This document shows, one piece after another, positions 25,136 to 34,410 of a DNA stretch of 64,000 nt. Source of the DNA: Arenimonas donghaensis DSM 18148 = HO3-R19 (GTDB lineage Bacteria > Pseudomonadota > Gammaproteobacteria > Xanthomonadales > Xanthomonadaceae); the NCBI RefSeq assembly GCF_000743535.1, contig NZ_AVCJ01000023.1:62001-126000 (forward strand), read 5' to 3'. The translations under genes were made by a program, and so were the position numbers. The stretch's first letter is position 1; each line of letters begins with the position of its first letter. The notes under the pieces are model-generated. The model was not told the origin of the DNA. It was given only the letters and a program-made list of their open reading frames with translations, and did no database searches.

Positions 25136-26545
25136 ATGCCCTACAGCCATATCGAAAAGCTCATCAAGGACCACGACATCGAGTTCGTGGACCTGCGCTT
25201 CACCGATCCGCGCGGTGTGCAGCACCACGTGACCTACCCGGTTTCGATCGTCGAGCCGGCGCTGTTCGAGGACGGCAAGATGTTCGACGGCAGCTCGATC
25301 TCGGGCTGGAAGGGCATCAACGAGTCCGACATGGTGCTGTTGCCGGATCCGGAGACCGCGCTGGTGGATCCGTTCACCGCCGACCCGACCATCATCCTGG
25401 TCTGCGACGTACTCGACCCGGCCACCATGCAGGGCTACTCGCGCTGCCCGCGCGGCGTCGCCAAGCGCGCCGAGGCCTACCTCAAGGCCAGCGGCGTCGC
25501 CGACCAGGCTTTCTTCGGCCCCGAGCCCGAGTTCTTCATCTTCGACTCGGTGCGCTACGCCAATGAAATGGGCCACACCTTCTTCGAAATCGATTCCGAG
25601 GAAGCGCACTGGAACAGCAAGAAGAAGTACGAAGGCGGCAACACCGGTTACCGCCCGGGCATCAAGGGCGGCTACTTCCCGGTCGCGCCCACCGACACCC
25701 TGCACGACATCCGCGCCGAGATGTGCAAGCTGCTCACCGAGGCCGGCATCGAGGTCGAGGTGCATCACCATGAAGTCGCCAACGCCGGCCAGTGCGAGAT
25801 CGGCACCAAGTTCAATTCGCTGGTGAAGAAGGCCGACGAGCTGCTGACGATGAAGTACATCATCAAGAACGTCGCCCACCGCAACGGCAAGACCGCCACC
25901 TTCATGCCCAAGCCGATCGTCGGCGACAACGGCAGCGGCATGCACGTGCACCAGTCGCTGGCCAAGGGCGGTACCAACCTGTTCACCGGCGACGGCTACG
26001 GCGGCCTGAGCCAGATGGCGCTGTGGTACATCGGTGGCGTGTTCAAGCACGCGCGGGCCATCAACGCCTTCGCCAATGCCTCCACCAACAGCTACAAGCG
26101 GCTGGTGCCGGGCTTCGAAGCGCCGGTGATGCTGGCCTACTCGGCCCGCAACCGCTCGGCCAGCTGCCGCATCCCGTACGTGTCCAACCCGAAGGCGCGC
26201 CGCATCGAGATGCGTTTCCCGGACCCGATCCAGTCGGGTTACCTGACCTTCACCGCGCTGATGATGGCCGGCCTGGACGGCATCAAGAACAAGATCGACC
26301 CGGGCGAGCCGAGCGACAAGGACCTGTACGACCTGCCGCCGGAAGAAGAGAAGAACATCCCGACCGTCTGCCACAGCCTCGACCAGGCGCTGGAAGCCCT
26401 GGACAAGGACCGCGAGTTCCTCAAGGCCGGCGGCGTGATGACCGACGACTTCATCGACGGCTACATCGCGCTGAAGATGCAGGAAGTGACCAAGTTCCGC
26501 GCGGCCACGCACCCGCTGGAATACCAGATGTACTACGGCATCTGA
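25136..26545 (+). CDS. glnA: Glutamine synthetase, type I
   Basis: This 469-residue enzyme makes glutamine from glutamate, ammonia and ATP as a dodecamer in the cytoplasm. Length and sequence track E. coli GlnA: D-G-S-S-I-S-G-W near residue 50, the ATP-binding [12 protein letters not shown], and N-R-S-A-S-C-R-I-P near 340. The adenylylation site is Tyr398 in [10 protein letters not shown], so activity should be controlled by adenylylation (GSI-beta). ATG 25136 has AGGAAAG eight bases upstream; the open frame to its left runs through the promoter and is not coding. Its neighbours do not include glnB or amtB. Confidence 0.98.
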   Translation: MPYSHIEKLIKDHDIEFVDLRFTDPRGVQHHVTYPVSIVEPALFEDGKMFDGSSISGWKGINESDMVLLPDPETALVDPFTADPTIILVCDVLDPATMQGYSRCPRGVAKRAEAYLKASGVADQAFFGPEPEFFIFDSVRYANEMGHTFFEIDSEEAHWNSKKKYEGGNTGYRPGIKGGYFPVAPTDTLHDIRAEMCKLLTEAGIEVEVHHHEVANAGQCEIGTKFNSLVKKADELLTMKYIIKNVAHRNGKTATFMPKPIVGDNGSGMHVHQSLAKGGTNLFTGDGYGGLSQMALWYIGGVFKHARAINAFANASTNSYKRLVPGFEAPVMLAYSARNRSASCRIPYVSNPKARRIEMRFPDPIQSGYLTFTALMMAGLDGIKNKIDPGEPSDKDLYDLPPEEEKNIPTVCHSLDQALEALDKDREFLKAGGVMTDDFIDGYIALKMQEVTKFRAATHPLEYQMYYGI

Positions 26546-26573
26546 GTCCTGGCGCGACAGCAACGGCAAGCAG

Positions 26574-26604
26574 GCGGCCCGGGATTTCCCCGGGCCGCTT
26601 CATT
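26574..26604 (+). terminator. Rho-independent terminator after glnA
   Basis: The stem GCGGCCCGGG (26574-26583) pairs with CCCGGGCCGC (26589-26598) around ATTTC, followed by TTCATT. It lies between glnA and the acetyltransferase gene. The T tail is short, so some read-through is possible. Confidence 0.85.
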
Positions 26605-26619
26605 TCCAGGCCACGTCCC

Positions 26620-27078
26620 ATGATGCACATCGAACCCGACGACCTCACCCGGCCCCAGGTGCACGCCCTGCTGGCCGAACACCTCGCGCAGATGCATGCG
26701 CAGTCGCCCGCGTGCTCCGTGCACGCCCTGGACATCGAGCGCCTGCGCGCGCCGGGCATCACCGTCTGGACCGCGTGGGACGGCGAGGACCTGCTGGGCT
26801 GCGGCGCGCTCAAGGCGCTGGGCCCGCGGCACGGCGAAATCAAATCCATGCGCACCGCGTCGCGGCACCGGGGCAAGGGCATTGGCCGGGCGATGCTGGC
26901 GCACCTGCTGGCCGTCGCACGCGAGCGCGGCTATGAACGACTGAGCCTGGAAACCGGCGCCACCGGACATTTCCTGCCGGCATTGCAGCTCTACGCGTCG
27001 GCCGGCTTCCAGCGCTGCGGGCCCTTCGGCAGCTACGGCGAAGACCCGCACAGCGTGTTCATGACCCGGGAGCTTTGA
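26620..27078 (+). CDS. GNAT-family N-acetyltransferase
   Basis: This 152-residue protein has the GNAT core: K-S-M-R-T then R-H-R-G-K-G-I-G-R-A-M-L for acetyl-CoA pyrophosphate binding (about residues 86-97), and LYASAGFQRCGPFGSY near the end. Closest in style to the YsnE/PhnO-like small acetyltransferases. The substrate is unknown. Two adjacent ATG codons (26620 and 26623) could both serve; the first is given. The coding sequence lies downstream of the glnA terminator. Confidence 0.88.
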   Translation: MMHIEPDDLTRPQVHALLAEHLAQMHAQSPACSVHALDIERLRAPGITVWTAWDGEDLLGCGALKALGPRHGEIKSMRTASRHRGKGIGRAMLAHLLAVARERGYERLSLETGATGHFLPALQLYASAGFQRCGPFGSYGEDPHSVFMTREL

Positions 27079-27085
27079 AGCAGTC

Positions 27086-27101
27086 ATCCGGCACGCCGGA
27101 T
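27086..27101. repeat. Perfect inverted repeat after the GNAT gene
   Basis: ATCCGGC-AC-GCCGGAT starts eight bases after the GNAT stop codon. There is no T tail. It overlaps a weak promoter-like pair (TTGAAG 27075-27080 and GATATC 27099-27104), so it could be an operator of the following gene or a weak processing hairpin. Confidence 0.45.
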
Positions 27102-27135
27102 ATCATCAGGGCATCGGTCAGACAGGGAGTCACAC

Positions 27136-28341
27136 GTGGCCCGTTGGTCCAAGTATCTGTTCTTTACCCTGCTCTTCCTGGTCGTCGGTTACCTGCTGGC
27201 GGTGCAAGTGCTGCGCTGGATGGCTTACGGAGACGAGGAGCAGGCGGCCGTCGCCCTGATGCGCGACCTGCCGCCGCCACCCGCCGGCGACAGTGGCTTC
27301 AAGTACCTGGCCTACGCCGACAAGGACGCGCCGGACGAGGCGCTTGATGCCGCCCTGGCCGCCGACGTCGCGGCCTTCGCGGATTACCACGCGCGCTATG
27401 CCGAACGCCTTGCCGGCGGCACCGATGCTGCGCTCGAACCTGCGGCCACCCCGGGTGCCGACAGCCTGCCGAACCTGCCCGCCGTGCCGGCGCCCGACTT
27501 TGCCTGCAGCTTCAGCCAGGAAGACTGCCTGGCCAGGCTGCGCGGTCACGAAGCCGCCGCCCGCGCCTGGTTGGACGCGGCCGCGCCGCGCACCCGCCGT
27601 GTCGAACAGGCCCTGGCCTCGAGCCATCTGGCCAACCCCTACGCCCTGAATGCCGCGATGCCGTTCCCGGGCTACCAGCAACTGCGTCTTCCGATCAACG
27701 AGATCGCAATGCAGGCGCTGGAAGGCAACGTGGCCGGCGCCTTGCCGCGGGCCTGTTATTTGCTGGCCGATGCGCGCAAGCACCTGCGCAACGACGGACT
27801 GCTGATCGACAAGGTGGTGTTCGCGGCCTTGACCCAGGGGGCATCGGACCTGCTGCTGCGCGTGCGCCGTCTCGATCCCGCGCTGCCGCTGCCCGATGAC
27901 TGCGCCGCAGCCATCGCGCCGGTGGACGTCGATGATTTCCAGGTTTGCAATGCGCTGCGCGGCGAATTCGCGATGATGTCCGAGCTCTCGCGGCAGATGG
28001 ATGAAGCCAACCACGGCTGGCGCACACCCACGCGCTGGGTGCTCACCAGTCACCGCCTGCAGGACGGATGGATGGCTACCGGGCTGGCGCCTTTTTGCAC
28101 CGCCGAGGGGCAGGCCGCCATTGCCCGGGGCGATATCCCCAAGGCCCGGGCACGGGACTACGATCGGGCGTCCCTCGATTTCTGGGCTGCGCCGATCAGT
28201 CACACCCTGGCGTCCATTAGCTCTCCGGCTTACGGCGGTTACCAGCAGCGCCTGCTCGACCACGCGCAGGCGCTTCGGACCAACCTGGAGGCAATCACCC
28301 GGGTCGAGCCTCCGGCCCAGGAGCCGTCTGCCGCCGAATAG
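27136..28341 (+). CDS. Membrane-anchored protein of unknown function
   Basis: This 401-residue protein starts at GTG 27136 with GGGAG six bases upstream. One hydrophobic segment (residues about 6-28) after a short basic stretch acts as a signal anchor, leaving most of the chain in the periplasm. The body is helical and alanine-rich, with a C-x6-C pair in FACSFSQEDCLAR (about residue 120) and three later cysteines. No recognised domain. Its helical, cysteine-paired, exported character recalls the paralogue pair at 5681-7740, but I see no clear alignment. Confidence 0.75.
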   Translation: MARWSKYLFFTLLFLVVGYLLAVQVLRWMAYGDEEQAAVALMRDLPPPPAGDSGFKYLAYADKDAPDEALDAALAADVAAFADYHARYAERLAGGTDAALEPAATPGADSLPNLPAVPAPDFACSFSQEDCLARLRGHEAAARAWLDAAAPRTRRVEQALASSHLANPYALNAAMPFPGYQQLRLPINEIAMQALEGNVAGALPRACYLLADARKHLRNDGLLIDKVVFAALTQGASDLLLRVRRLDPALPLPDDCAAAIAPVDVDDFQVCNALRGEFAMMSELSRQMDEANHGWRTPTRWVLTSHRLQDGWMATGLAPFCTAEGQAAIARGDIPKARARDYDRASLDFWAAPISHTLASISSPAYGGYQQRLLDHAQALRTNLEAITRVEPPAQEPSAAE

Positions 28342-28357
28342 ACTTGCCCGGGGCCGC

Positions 28358-28386
28358 TTGCGGCGTCCTCCCTGGCTGTGCATACT
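28358..28386 (+). promoter_or_regulatory. Promoter of the GntR-ABC operon
   Basis: TTGCGG (28358-28363), a 17-base spacer and CATACT (28381-28386) form a sigma-70-type promoter. The -10 overlaps the repeated operator sequence, as expected for autorepression. Confidence 0.65.
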
Positions 28387-28407
28387 GTGCATATTACGAC
28401 AGCACAG
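28376..28407 (+). promoter_or_regulatory. Operator-like repeats in front of the GntR regulator
   Basis: TGTGCATA occurs twice in direct repeat (28377-28384 and 28386-28393). The outer CTGTGC (28376-28381) and GCACAG (28402-28407) form an inverted pair. The repeats cover the -10, which suggests binding by the regulator encoded immediately downstream. Confidence 0.5.
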
Positions 28408-28419
28408 TTAGCACCGTCC

Positions 28420-28827
28420 ATGGAACTTTTCCTGTCGGCCAGCGACCCGCGGCCGATGTACCAGCAGATCGTCGACCAGGTCACCGCCAAGGTGATGGCA
28501 GGCGACTGGGCGCCCGGGCAGTCGCTGCCGTCCATCCGTGAACTCGCTGCTGGCAGCCATGTCAGCGTCATCACCGTGCGGCGTGCCTACGAGGAACTCG
28601 AACGCGCCGGCGTCATCGCCACCCGGCAGGGCAAGGGCTCGGTGGTGGCCGAACGCGCCGACCTGCCCACGGCCCTGATGCACGACGAGCTGCAGCGCCA
28701 GGCCGACGCCCTGCTGGCGATCGCCACCCGCCTGGGCCTGTCCCGCGCCGACCTGCACCGCTTCCTCGACGCGGCCGCCGATGCGGCCGACGGCCACCCC
28801 GACACCCCGAAAGGATCCACGCCATGA
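28420..28827 (+). CDS. GntR-family regulator, YtrA type
   Basis: This 135-residue DNA-binding protein has the winged helix of the GntR family: P-M-Y-Q-Q-I-V-D-Q-V, then L-P-S-I-R-E-L-A, then V-S-V-I-T-V-R-R-A-Y-E-E-L-E-R-A-G-V-I (about residues 12-68). The effector domain is reduced to about 40 helical residues, the hallmark of the YtrA subfamily that controls neighbouring ABC transporters. ATG 28420 is chosen over the upstream in-frame ATG 28378 because the latter lies in the promoter. Its stop overlaps the ABC gene start by four bases. Confidence 0.9.
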   Translation: MELFLSASDPRPMYQQIVDQVTAKVMAGDWAPGQSLPSIRELAAGSHVSVITVRRAYEELERAGVIATRQGKGSVVAERADLPTALMHDELQRQADALLAIATRLGLSRADLHRFLDAAADAADGHPDTPKGSTP

Positions 28828-29708
28828 CCCCGGCTTTCTCCCTGTCCGGCATCAGCAAGCGCTACCCGGATTTCACGCTGCAGGACATCCACCTGCAGCT
28901 TCCCGAAGGCCAGGTGATGGGCCTGGTCGGTGCCAACGGTGCCGGCAAGACCACCCTGCTGCGTCTGTTGACCGGCCTGGCCGCCGCCGACGCGGGCAGC
29001 GTCGAAGTGTTGGGGCACCGCCTGCCCGAAGCCCAGGTCGCCGCCAAGTGCGACATCGGCTTCGCGTCCGAAGACATGCGCCTGTACAAGGGACAGAGCC
29101 TGCGCTGGCACATGGACCTGGTCAGCCGCATCTACCCGGGCTGGGACGCGACCTACGCAGAACAACTGCTCAAGCGCTTCGACGTGCGCGCCGACCAGAA
29201 GGTCGGCGGCTTCTCCCACGGCCAACGGGTCAAGGCACTGCTGCTGCTGTGCCTGGCGCGCCGGCCGCGCCTGTTGCTGCTCGACGAACCGACCACCGGA
29301 CTCGACCCGGTGGCCCGCATGGAAGTGCTTGAAGCCCTGGCCGACGTCCTGCGCGATGAACAGCGCAGCGTGCTGTTCTCCTCGCACAACACCCACGACA
29401 TCGAACAGCTGGCCGATTCGATCACCTTCCTGCACCAGGGCCGCCTGGTCGCTTCCGCCGACAAGGACCGTTTCCTCGAAAGCTGGCGCCGCGTCGTTTG
29501 CCAGGGCTCGATGCCCGATGGCCTGGCCGCCTGGCCGGAAGTCGCCAGCGCCCGCGCCAACGGCAGCGTGGTCGAGATCAAGGTGCGTGCCTGGAACGAC
29601 GACCTGCCCGGTCGCTTGGCGGCGCAGGGCCTGCAGGTACAGCGCAGCGATGCGATGAACCTCGAAGACATCTTCATTACCTCCGTGCGTTCGGGAGCCC
29701 CGGCATGA
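28824..29708 (+). CDS. ABC transporter ATP-binding protein
   Basis: This 294-residue ATPase has Walker A GANGAGKTT (residues 36-44) and Walker B LLLLDEPTTGLD. The signature motif reads FSHGQ in place of LSGGQ, a variant seen in some export ATPases. The C-terminal 80 residues are an accessory domain. It should pair with the permease that follows (four-base overlap) as a homodimeric exporter or membrane-stress system under the GntR regulator. The cargo is unknown. Confidence 0.92.
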   Translation: MTPAFSLSGISKRYPDFTLQDIHLQLPEGQVMGLVGANGAGKTTLLRLLTGLAAADAGSVEVLGHRLPEAQVAAKCDIGFASEDMRLYKGQSLRWHMDLVSRIYPGWDATYAEQLLKRFDVRADQKVGGFSHGQRVKALLLLCLARRPRLLLLDEPTTGLDPVARMEVLEALADVLRDEQRSVLFSSHNTHDIEQLADSITFLHQGRLVASADKDRFLESWRRVVCQGSMPDGLAAWPEVASARANGSVVEIKVRAWNDDLPGRLAAQGLQVQRSDAMNLEDIFITSVRSGAPA

Positions 29709-30382
29709 GCCTCAACATCCCCGTCATCCGCCTGCTGGTCGTCAAGGACTGGCAGCTGTTCCAGAAGCAGCTGGCGCTCTACGTGCTGGCCGGCCTGGTG
29801 GCGCTGTGTTTCCTTGGCCTGGCCAAACCCTGGGCCTTCTACGTCGGCTCGCTGATGCTGATCATCGTGATGGTCTCGATCGCCTGCTTCTCGATCGCGA
29901 CCTCGCTGATGAACGAGCGCAAGGAAAAAACCCTCGCCTTCGTGATGAGCCTGCCGGTGTCGCCCCTGGACTTCACGGTGGCCAAGCTGGTCGGCAACCT
30001 CGTCACCTTCGCCGCGCCCTTCCTGGTCATCCTGGGCGGCACCGTGGCCGTGGTGCTGTTCACGCCCTTGCCCGACGGGCTCGTGGTGTATTCGCTGCTG
30101 ATCTTCGCCTACATCCTGTTCGCGTTCTGCGTATCGCTGGCGGTGGCGATGTCGGTGGAATCGGAAGGCTGGGCGACCTTCGCCATGATCGGCTCGATGG
30201 TGATGATCAACCCCTTCATCATGGGCATGTCGCAGATTACGGAAATCAACGACCGCGTCAGCGTCGACGCCATCGTGTGGACGCCGGAAGCGCTGGCCGT
30301 GCTGGCCACGCTGCTGGGGCTGGGCGCTGCCATCCTCGGCATCACCACCTGGGTGCAAGCCCGCAAACCGGCGTTCTACTGA
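29705..30382 (+). CDS. ABC transporter permease (ABC-2 type)
   Basis: This 225-residue membrane protein has about six hydrophobic segments. The cytoplasmic loop M-N-E-R-K-E-K-T-L-A-F-V-M-S-L-P-V-S (about residues 70-87) is the coupling helix typical of ABC-2 permeases. The ATG lies inside the ATPase stop region (ATGA overlap). The three genes regulator-ATPase-permease form one operon. Confidence 0.9.
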   Translation: MSLNIPVIRLLVVKDWQLFQKQLALYVLAGLVALCFLGLAKPWAFYVGSLMLIIVMVSIACFSIATSLMNERKEKTLAFVMSLPVSPLDFTVAKLVGNLVTFAAPFLVILGGTVAVVLFTPLPDGLVVYSLLIFAYILFAFCVSLAVAMSVESEGWATFAMIGSMVMINPFIMGMSQITEINDRVSVDAIVWTPEALAVLATLLGLGAAILGITTWVQARKPAFY

Positions 30383-30386
30383 GTCC

Positions 30387-31511
30387 ATGCACGCCAGCGC
30401 CGTGCCGGACCGCCTGCACTACATGGACCATCTGCGCGCGCTGGCGATGCTGGCCGGCGTGTTCTTCCACGCGGCCCTGGCCTACAGCCCCCTGATGCAA
30501 CCGATCTGGCCGATGGCCGACCGCGACACCTCGATAGCGGTGGACGCTATGGTCTGGGGCTTGCACCTGGTGCGCATGCCGCTGTTCTTCCTGGTGGCGG
30601 GATTCTTCGCGGCGTGGATCCTGGCGCGGCGCGGGGGAGGGGCGCTGGCGCGCCAGCGGGTGCGCCGCATCCTGGTGCCTTTCCTGCTCGCCTGGCCCCT
30701 GGTCCTGTGGTCGCTGTCGGCCAGCACCGGCTGGGCGGCGGCCAACGTGCAGCACCCATCGCCACTGCTGCAGATGATTCGCGAATGGATGTCGGAGCCC
30801 GACCGGCCGCGACTGCCGCCGGGCACGGCCCACCTGTGGTTCCTCTATTACCTGCTTGTTTTTGCGGTGCTGCACTGGGCGCTGCGCACGCTCGATCTGG
30901 GGCAGCTGGGCCATCGCTTGCTGCGGCGGCACCCGGCGTGGCTGCTGCTCGGCCTGCCCCTGCTGCTGCTGCCGGCGCTTGCCTCAGTGAGCGCACCGCA
31001 CCCGGCCCCGGAAGGCCTGGTGCCGCAGTTCTGGGCCATCGTCTACTACGGTACGTTCTTCGCCCTGGGCGCGCTGGTGCACGCGCAGCCCGACTGGATC
31101 GAGCGTGCGCGACCGCTGGGCAGGTGGTTGTTGCCCGCCATCGTCCTGGCCTACCTGCTTTTCCTGTGGCGCCTGGCCGTGGATCCGCCGGGTGCCGGGC
31201 AGGCCACCGCGCCCTGGCCCACCGCTGCACTGGAGGCCAGCCTCAGCGTCTGGCTTACCGTCGGCTGCCTGCTTGCCGGCAAGCGCCTGCTCAACCGGGC
31301 CAATCCGGTCATGCGCTACCTGGCGCAAAGCGCTTACTGGACCTACCTGCTGCACCTGCCGCTGTTGTTCGCGATCCAGTACCTGCTGATGGATCTGGCC
31401 TGGCCCTGGCCGCTCAAGTTCGTGGTGGCCAGTGCCGGCACCCTGGCGGTCTGCTTGCTGAGCTACCAGCTGCTGGTGCGGCACACGCCGCTGCATCGCT
31501 TCGTCGGCTAG
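30387..31511 (+). CDS. Acyltransferase-3 family membrane protein
   Basis: This 374-residue protein has about ten transmembrane segments and starts R-L-H-Y-M-D-H-L-R-A-L-A-M, the usual opening of acyltransferase-3 proteins. The paired arginines and R-M-P-L-F-F-L-V-A-G-F-F (about residues 62-73) fit OpgC/MdoC-like O-acyltransferases that modify periplasmic glucans or surface sugars. It starts four bases after the permease stop and might be part of that transcript. The acceptor is unknown. Confidence 0.85.
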   Translation: MHASAVPDRLHYMDHLRALAMLAGVFFHAALAYSPLMQPIWPMADRDTSIAVDAMVWGLHLVRMPLFFLVAGFFAAWILARRGGGALARQRVRRILVPFLLAWPLVLWSLSASTGWAAANVQHPSPLLQMIREWMSEPDRPRLPPGTAHLWFLYYLLVFAVLHWALRTLDLGQLGHRLLRRHPAWLLLGLPLLLLPALASVSAPHPAPEGLVPQFWAIVYYGTFFALGALVHAQPDWIERARPLGRWLLPAIVLAYLLFLWRLAVDPPGAGQATAPWPTAALEASLSVWLTVGCLLAGKRLLNRANPVMRYLAQSAYWTYLLHLPLLFAIQYLLMDLAWPWPLKFVVASAGTLAVCLLSYQLLVRHTPLHRFVG

Positions 31512-31539
31512 GGGGCAGCACCGGCGACGCCGGCTCCAC

Positions 31540-31545
31540 TATGCT
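31540..31545 (+). promoter_or_regulatory. -10 element at the start of ntrB
   Basis: TATGCT lies eight bases before ATG 31553, so the transcript would be nearly leaderless. No convincing -35. The upstream in-frame ATG at 31541 falls inside this element. Confidence 0.4.
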
Positions 31546-31552
31546 TGCGGCC

Positions 31553-32593
31553 ATGTCGTCCTTCCTGCCGCCATCGCTCGATCACCTGGCCACGCCCCTG
31601 GCCTGGCTCGACGACGAGGGCCGGCTGGCCGGCTGCACCCCGGCCTTCGCCAGCTGGCTGGGCGTCAGCGCACGACGCCTGGTCGGACTCGGGCTTTCCG
31701 AGCTGGATGCCGAAGGCGAACGCCTGGTCGAACTGCTGCCGCGCCTGCCCGACACCGGCGGGGCCCTGCGCGTGCGCCGTGCCCGCCTGGCCAGCCCGGG
31801 CGGCGGCGAACGCTTCGCCGACCTGTGGCTGGTCCGCGGCGAGGAGGGTGGCCGTTGGCTTGAAGTCCATCCGGCCGACGAATTCCCCGGCGAAGATCCG
31901 GCCACTGCCTTGCCGGCCGCCCTGTCGGCGGCGTTGAAGGGGCTCGCCCACGAGATCCGCAACCCCCTGGCCGGCATGAAGGGCGCCGCCCAGCTGCTGT
32001 CGCGGCGCGTGGACAGCGACGAGTCGCAGGAGCTGGTGCAGCTGATCGGCGCCGAGGTCGACCGCCTCGCCAGCCTGGTCGAGCGCCTGATGAACCCGGC
32101 GCCGCCGCGCGCGTTCGAACCGACCAACATCCACGCCGTGCTCGAACGCGTGCGCCAGCTGGCCGAGGTCGAAGCCGGTTGGGCGGTGAAGCTGGTGCGC
32201 GACTTCGACCCGTCGCTGCCCGAGTTCGCCGGCGACGCCGACCGCCTGGTGCAGGCGCTGTGGAACCTGGTGCGCAACGCGCTTGAATCCGGCGCCTCCA
32301 ACGTCTGGCTGCGCACCCGCGCCGAACACCACGTGCTGATCGGCGACACCGGCCACCGCCTAGCACTGCGCGTCGAGATCGCCGACGACGGCCGTGGCGT
32401 GCCCGACGACCTGGCCGAACGCATCTTCCTGCCCCTGGTCAGCGGCCGCGCCGAAGGCACCGGCCTGGGCCTGCCATTGGCGCAGCAGGTCGCGCGCGAA
32501 CACGGCGGCTCGCTGGGCTACCGCTCTCGGGCGGGCCACACCGTGTTCACGCTGCTGCTTCCCGTATCCGACCATCCTGAGGACGCCGAATGA
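31553..32593 (+). CDS. glnL: Nitrogen regulation sensor kinase NtrB
   Basis: This 346-residue cytoplasmic kinase phosphorylates NtrC when nitrogen is short and dephosphorylates it with PII. The N-terminal PAS-like domain spans about 1-115. The H-box HEIRNPLAGMKGAAQLL has the phosphorylated His133. The N-box is LWNLVRNALESGA, followed by DDGRGVP and GTGLGLPLAQQV of the ATPase domain. There are no transmembrane segments, as expected. It sits 5 kb from glnA and is separated from ntrC by two genes, which is unusual; the products should still pair. Confidence 0.95.
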   Translation: MSSFLPPSLDHLATPLAWLDDEGRLAGCTPAFASWLGVSARRLVGLGLSELDAEGERLVELLPRLPDTGGALRVRRARLASPGGGERFADLWLVRGEEGGRWLEVHPADEFPGEDPATALPAALSAALKGLAHEIRNPLAGMKGAAQLLSRRVDSDESQELVQLIGAEVDRLASLVERLMNPAPPRAFEPTNIHAVLERVRQLAEVEAGWAVKLVRDFDPSLPEFAGDADRLVQALWNLVRNALESGASNVWLRTRAEHHVLIGDTGHRLALRVEIADDGRGVPDDLAERIFLPLVSGRAEGTGLGLPLAQQVAREHGGSLGYRSRAGHTVFTLLLPVSDHPEDAE

Positions 32594-33147
32594 ACCAGAC
32601 CCCCGGGGCCGCACCCCGCTCGACGTTCGTCACCGCCGTGGGCTGGATATTCCTCGCCATCTCGGCGTTCGGGCTACTGATGGGGATCCTGCAGAACATC
32701 ATGCTGCACACGATGTTCCCGCAGGACGCCTTCGCGCAGATCGCCAGCGATCCCGGGCATCCGCAACTGCCCGGCATCAGCCTGTGGATGATCCAGAACA
32801 TGAGGCTGGTGGCCGCGCTGGTCCTGGTGACGACCGTGCTGCACGTGGTCGCCTCGATCGGCCTGCTGCGGCGCTGGAACTGGGGGCGGCTGCTGTTCAT
32901 CGGCCTGATGGCCTTCGGCATCCTTTCCAACCTCGGTGGACTGGTGTTCCAGGGCCAGATGATGATGCAGATGCACGAGTCATTCTCCGACGTGCAGGCG
33001 ACCCAGGCGGACATGCCGGAACTGGGGTGGTTCATGGTCGCCATCTGGGTGTTTTCACTGGGCATCGCGCTTGCGTTCGCGGCCTTGTATGCCTGGATCA
33101 TCAAGCGGCTGGTCGCGCCCGAGGTGGTGGCCGAGTTCCGCCGCTGA
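32590..33147 (+). CDS. Membrane protein of unknown function after ntrB
   Basis: This 185-residue protein has four hydrophobic segments (about residues 14-38, 72-94, 102-122 and 146-172). Its ATG overlaps the ntrB stop by four bases, so it is translationally coupled to the kinase. Methionine-rich polar loops lie between the helices. No family was recognised. Coupling to ntrB may only reflect operon position. Confidence 0.75.
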   Translation: MNQTPGAAPRSTFVTAVGWIFLAISAFGLLMGILQNIMLHTMFPQDAFAQIASDPGHPQLPGISLWMIQNMRLVAALVLVTTVLHVVASIGLLRRWNWGRLLFIGLMAFGILSNLGGLVFQGQMMMQMHESFSDVQATQADMPELGWFMVAIWVFSLGIALAFAALYAWIIKRLVAPEVVAEFRR

Positions 33148-33211
33148 CCCGCGATCGCCCCCGGCCAGGGCCGCCAGGCCACGCAGCTGCCAGGCGGCTA
33201 TGGCCTGGCGC

Positions 33212-34273
33212 TCAGCAGGCCCCGGAATCGCAGTAGTTCGGACTGGTGGTGTTTGCGGTGCCGGAATCCTGGATGGGCAGCACGGTGCCGAACAGGGCAT
33301 TGCCGGTCGCGGTGTTCTCACGGCTGTCGGTTGCAAAGACAAGGCCGCGTTCGTTGTTGTAGACCTTGCTGTCGAGGAACTGGTTCCGGCGCACCGAGCC
33401 AGGCACGCCGTCGGCACCGAACTGCACGGCGGTCTGGAGTTCGAACAGGCTCATGCCATTGAAGCGGTTGCCGTTGACGCGACGCAGGCCGGTGTTCAGG
33501 CAGCTGCCGGGTGGCTGGCTGTACATCCAGACGCCGAGCGTTCCCGAGGTGTAGCGCTCGCTGACGATGCGGTTGCGCTGCGCATTGAACAGGGCGAGGC
33601 CGCCGTAACTGTTGTCGACGTCATTGCCGGCGATGCGATTGCGATGGGTTTCGTCGGAGAGGACGATGCCGAAGTGGGACTGGTTCTGGATCCGATTGCG
33701 GCTGATGTTGTGGCCATAGGTTTGCATGCCGCAAAGTTCGATCGCGGTGCCGCCGCCGTCGAAGCTATTGCCCCGCACCAGGCCACCGGTGCTGTCGGGT
33801 TGGCCGGCAGCGACGGTGGCGAACTGGATGCCGTGGAAATCCATGCCGAAGAACTCGTTTTCAAGGATCACCGCGTCCTGGCCGTGGTTGTCGGAAATGC
33901 CCATGCCCAGGTCATCGAAACGCACGCCCTCCACCGTCAGGCCCCGGCCGTTCCCCGCGCGCACGCCGAGCCAGAAACCGCGGATCACGCCCGGCCCCCG
34001 GATGGTCACGTTGTTGTAGCTCGAGACGTCGACGCCGATCAGGTCCCGGCCGCCGGACAAGGTGTGGCCATTGAGTTCGATGACCGTGTCGTCGGCGCCG
34101 ATGCCGATCGCGGTGTAGCCACCGGCGGCGGAGCAGTCCAGGTTGGCCGTAAGCACGACGGTGCCGCCGACGAAGTCGCCGCAGGCGACCGCGGCCTCCG
34201 ATTTCGCGACAGGAACCATGGCCAGGGCCAGGACAAGCATCGTGCCATGCGCAAGCGCGGGAAGACGATTCAT
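33212..34273 (-). CDS. Secreted right-handed beta-helix protein
   Basis: This 353-residue protein has a signal peptide (about residues 1-28, ending SEAA) and then repeats of the parallel beta-helix type: V-I-E-L-N-G-H-T-L-S-G-G, N-V-T-I-R-G-P-G-V-I-R-G, G-G-L-V-R-G-N-S-F, then N-R-I-x-G-N and N-R-I-V-S turns. This N-x-I-x-x-N periodicity is that of NosD/pectate-lyase-like folds. No catalytic triad was recognised. Two cysteines lie close together at the C-terminus. It points against ntrB and ntrC and sits between them, with its start 174 bases from the ntrC start; a later insertion is possible. Confidence 0.8.
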   Translation of the reverse strand: MNRLPALAHGTMLVLALAMVPVAKSEAAVACGDFVGGTVVLTANLDCSAAGGYTAIGIGADDTVIELNGHTLSGGRDLIGVDVSSYNNVTIRGPGVIRGFWLGVRAGNGRGLTVEGVRFDDLGMGISDNHGQDAVILENEFFGMDFHGIQFATVAAGQPDSTGGLVRGNSFDGGGTAIELCGMQTYGHNISRNRIQNQSHFGIVLSDETHRNRIAGNDVDNSYGGLALFNAQRNRIVSERYTSGTLGVWMYSQPPGSCLNTGLRRVNGNRFNGMSLFELQTAVQFGADGVPGSVRRNQFLDSKVYNNERGLVFATDSRENTATGNALFGTVLPIQDSGTANTTSPNYCDSGAC

Positions 34274-34410
34274 TTGTGGACGCTCCGGTGCGGGGGACAC
34301 TCGATCAAACGCGGTCTTCCGATCCGTCGGGACAGGCCGCCGGCTGACGCCGTGCTTTCGGCATCGCCCGGGGGCCTGCTTCGGATCCGGCCGCCGGGGC
34401 ACCTCGCTTT

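Noticed and set aside
24992-26569. A 525-codon minus-strand frame antisense to glnA
   Set aside because: glnA is certain on the plus strand; the antisense product shows no recognisable fold and would read through the sigma-54 promoter.
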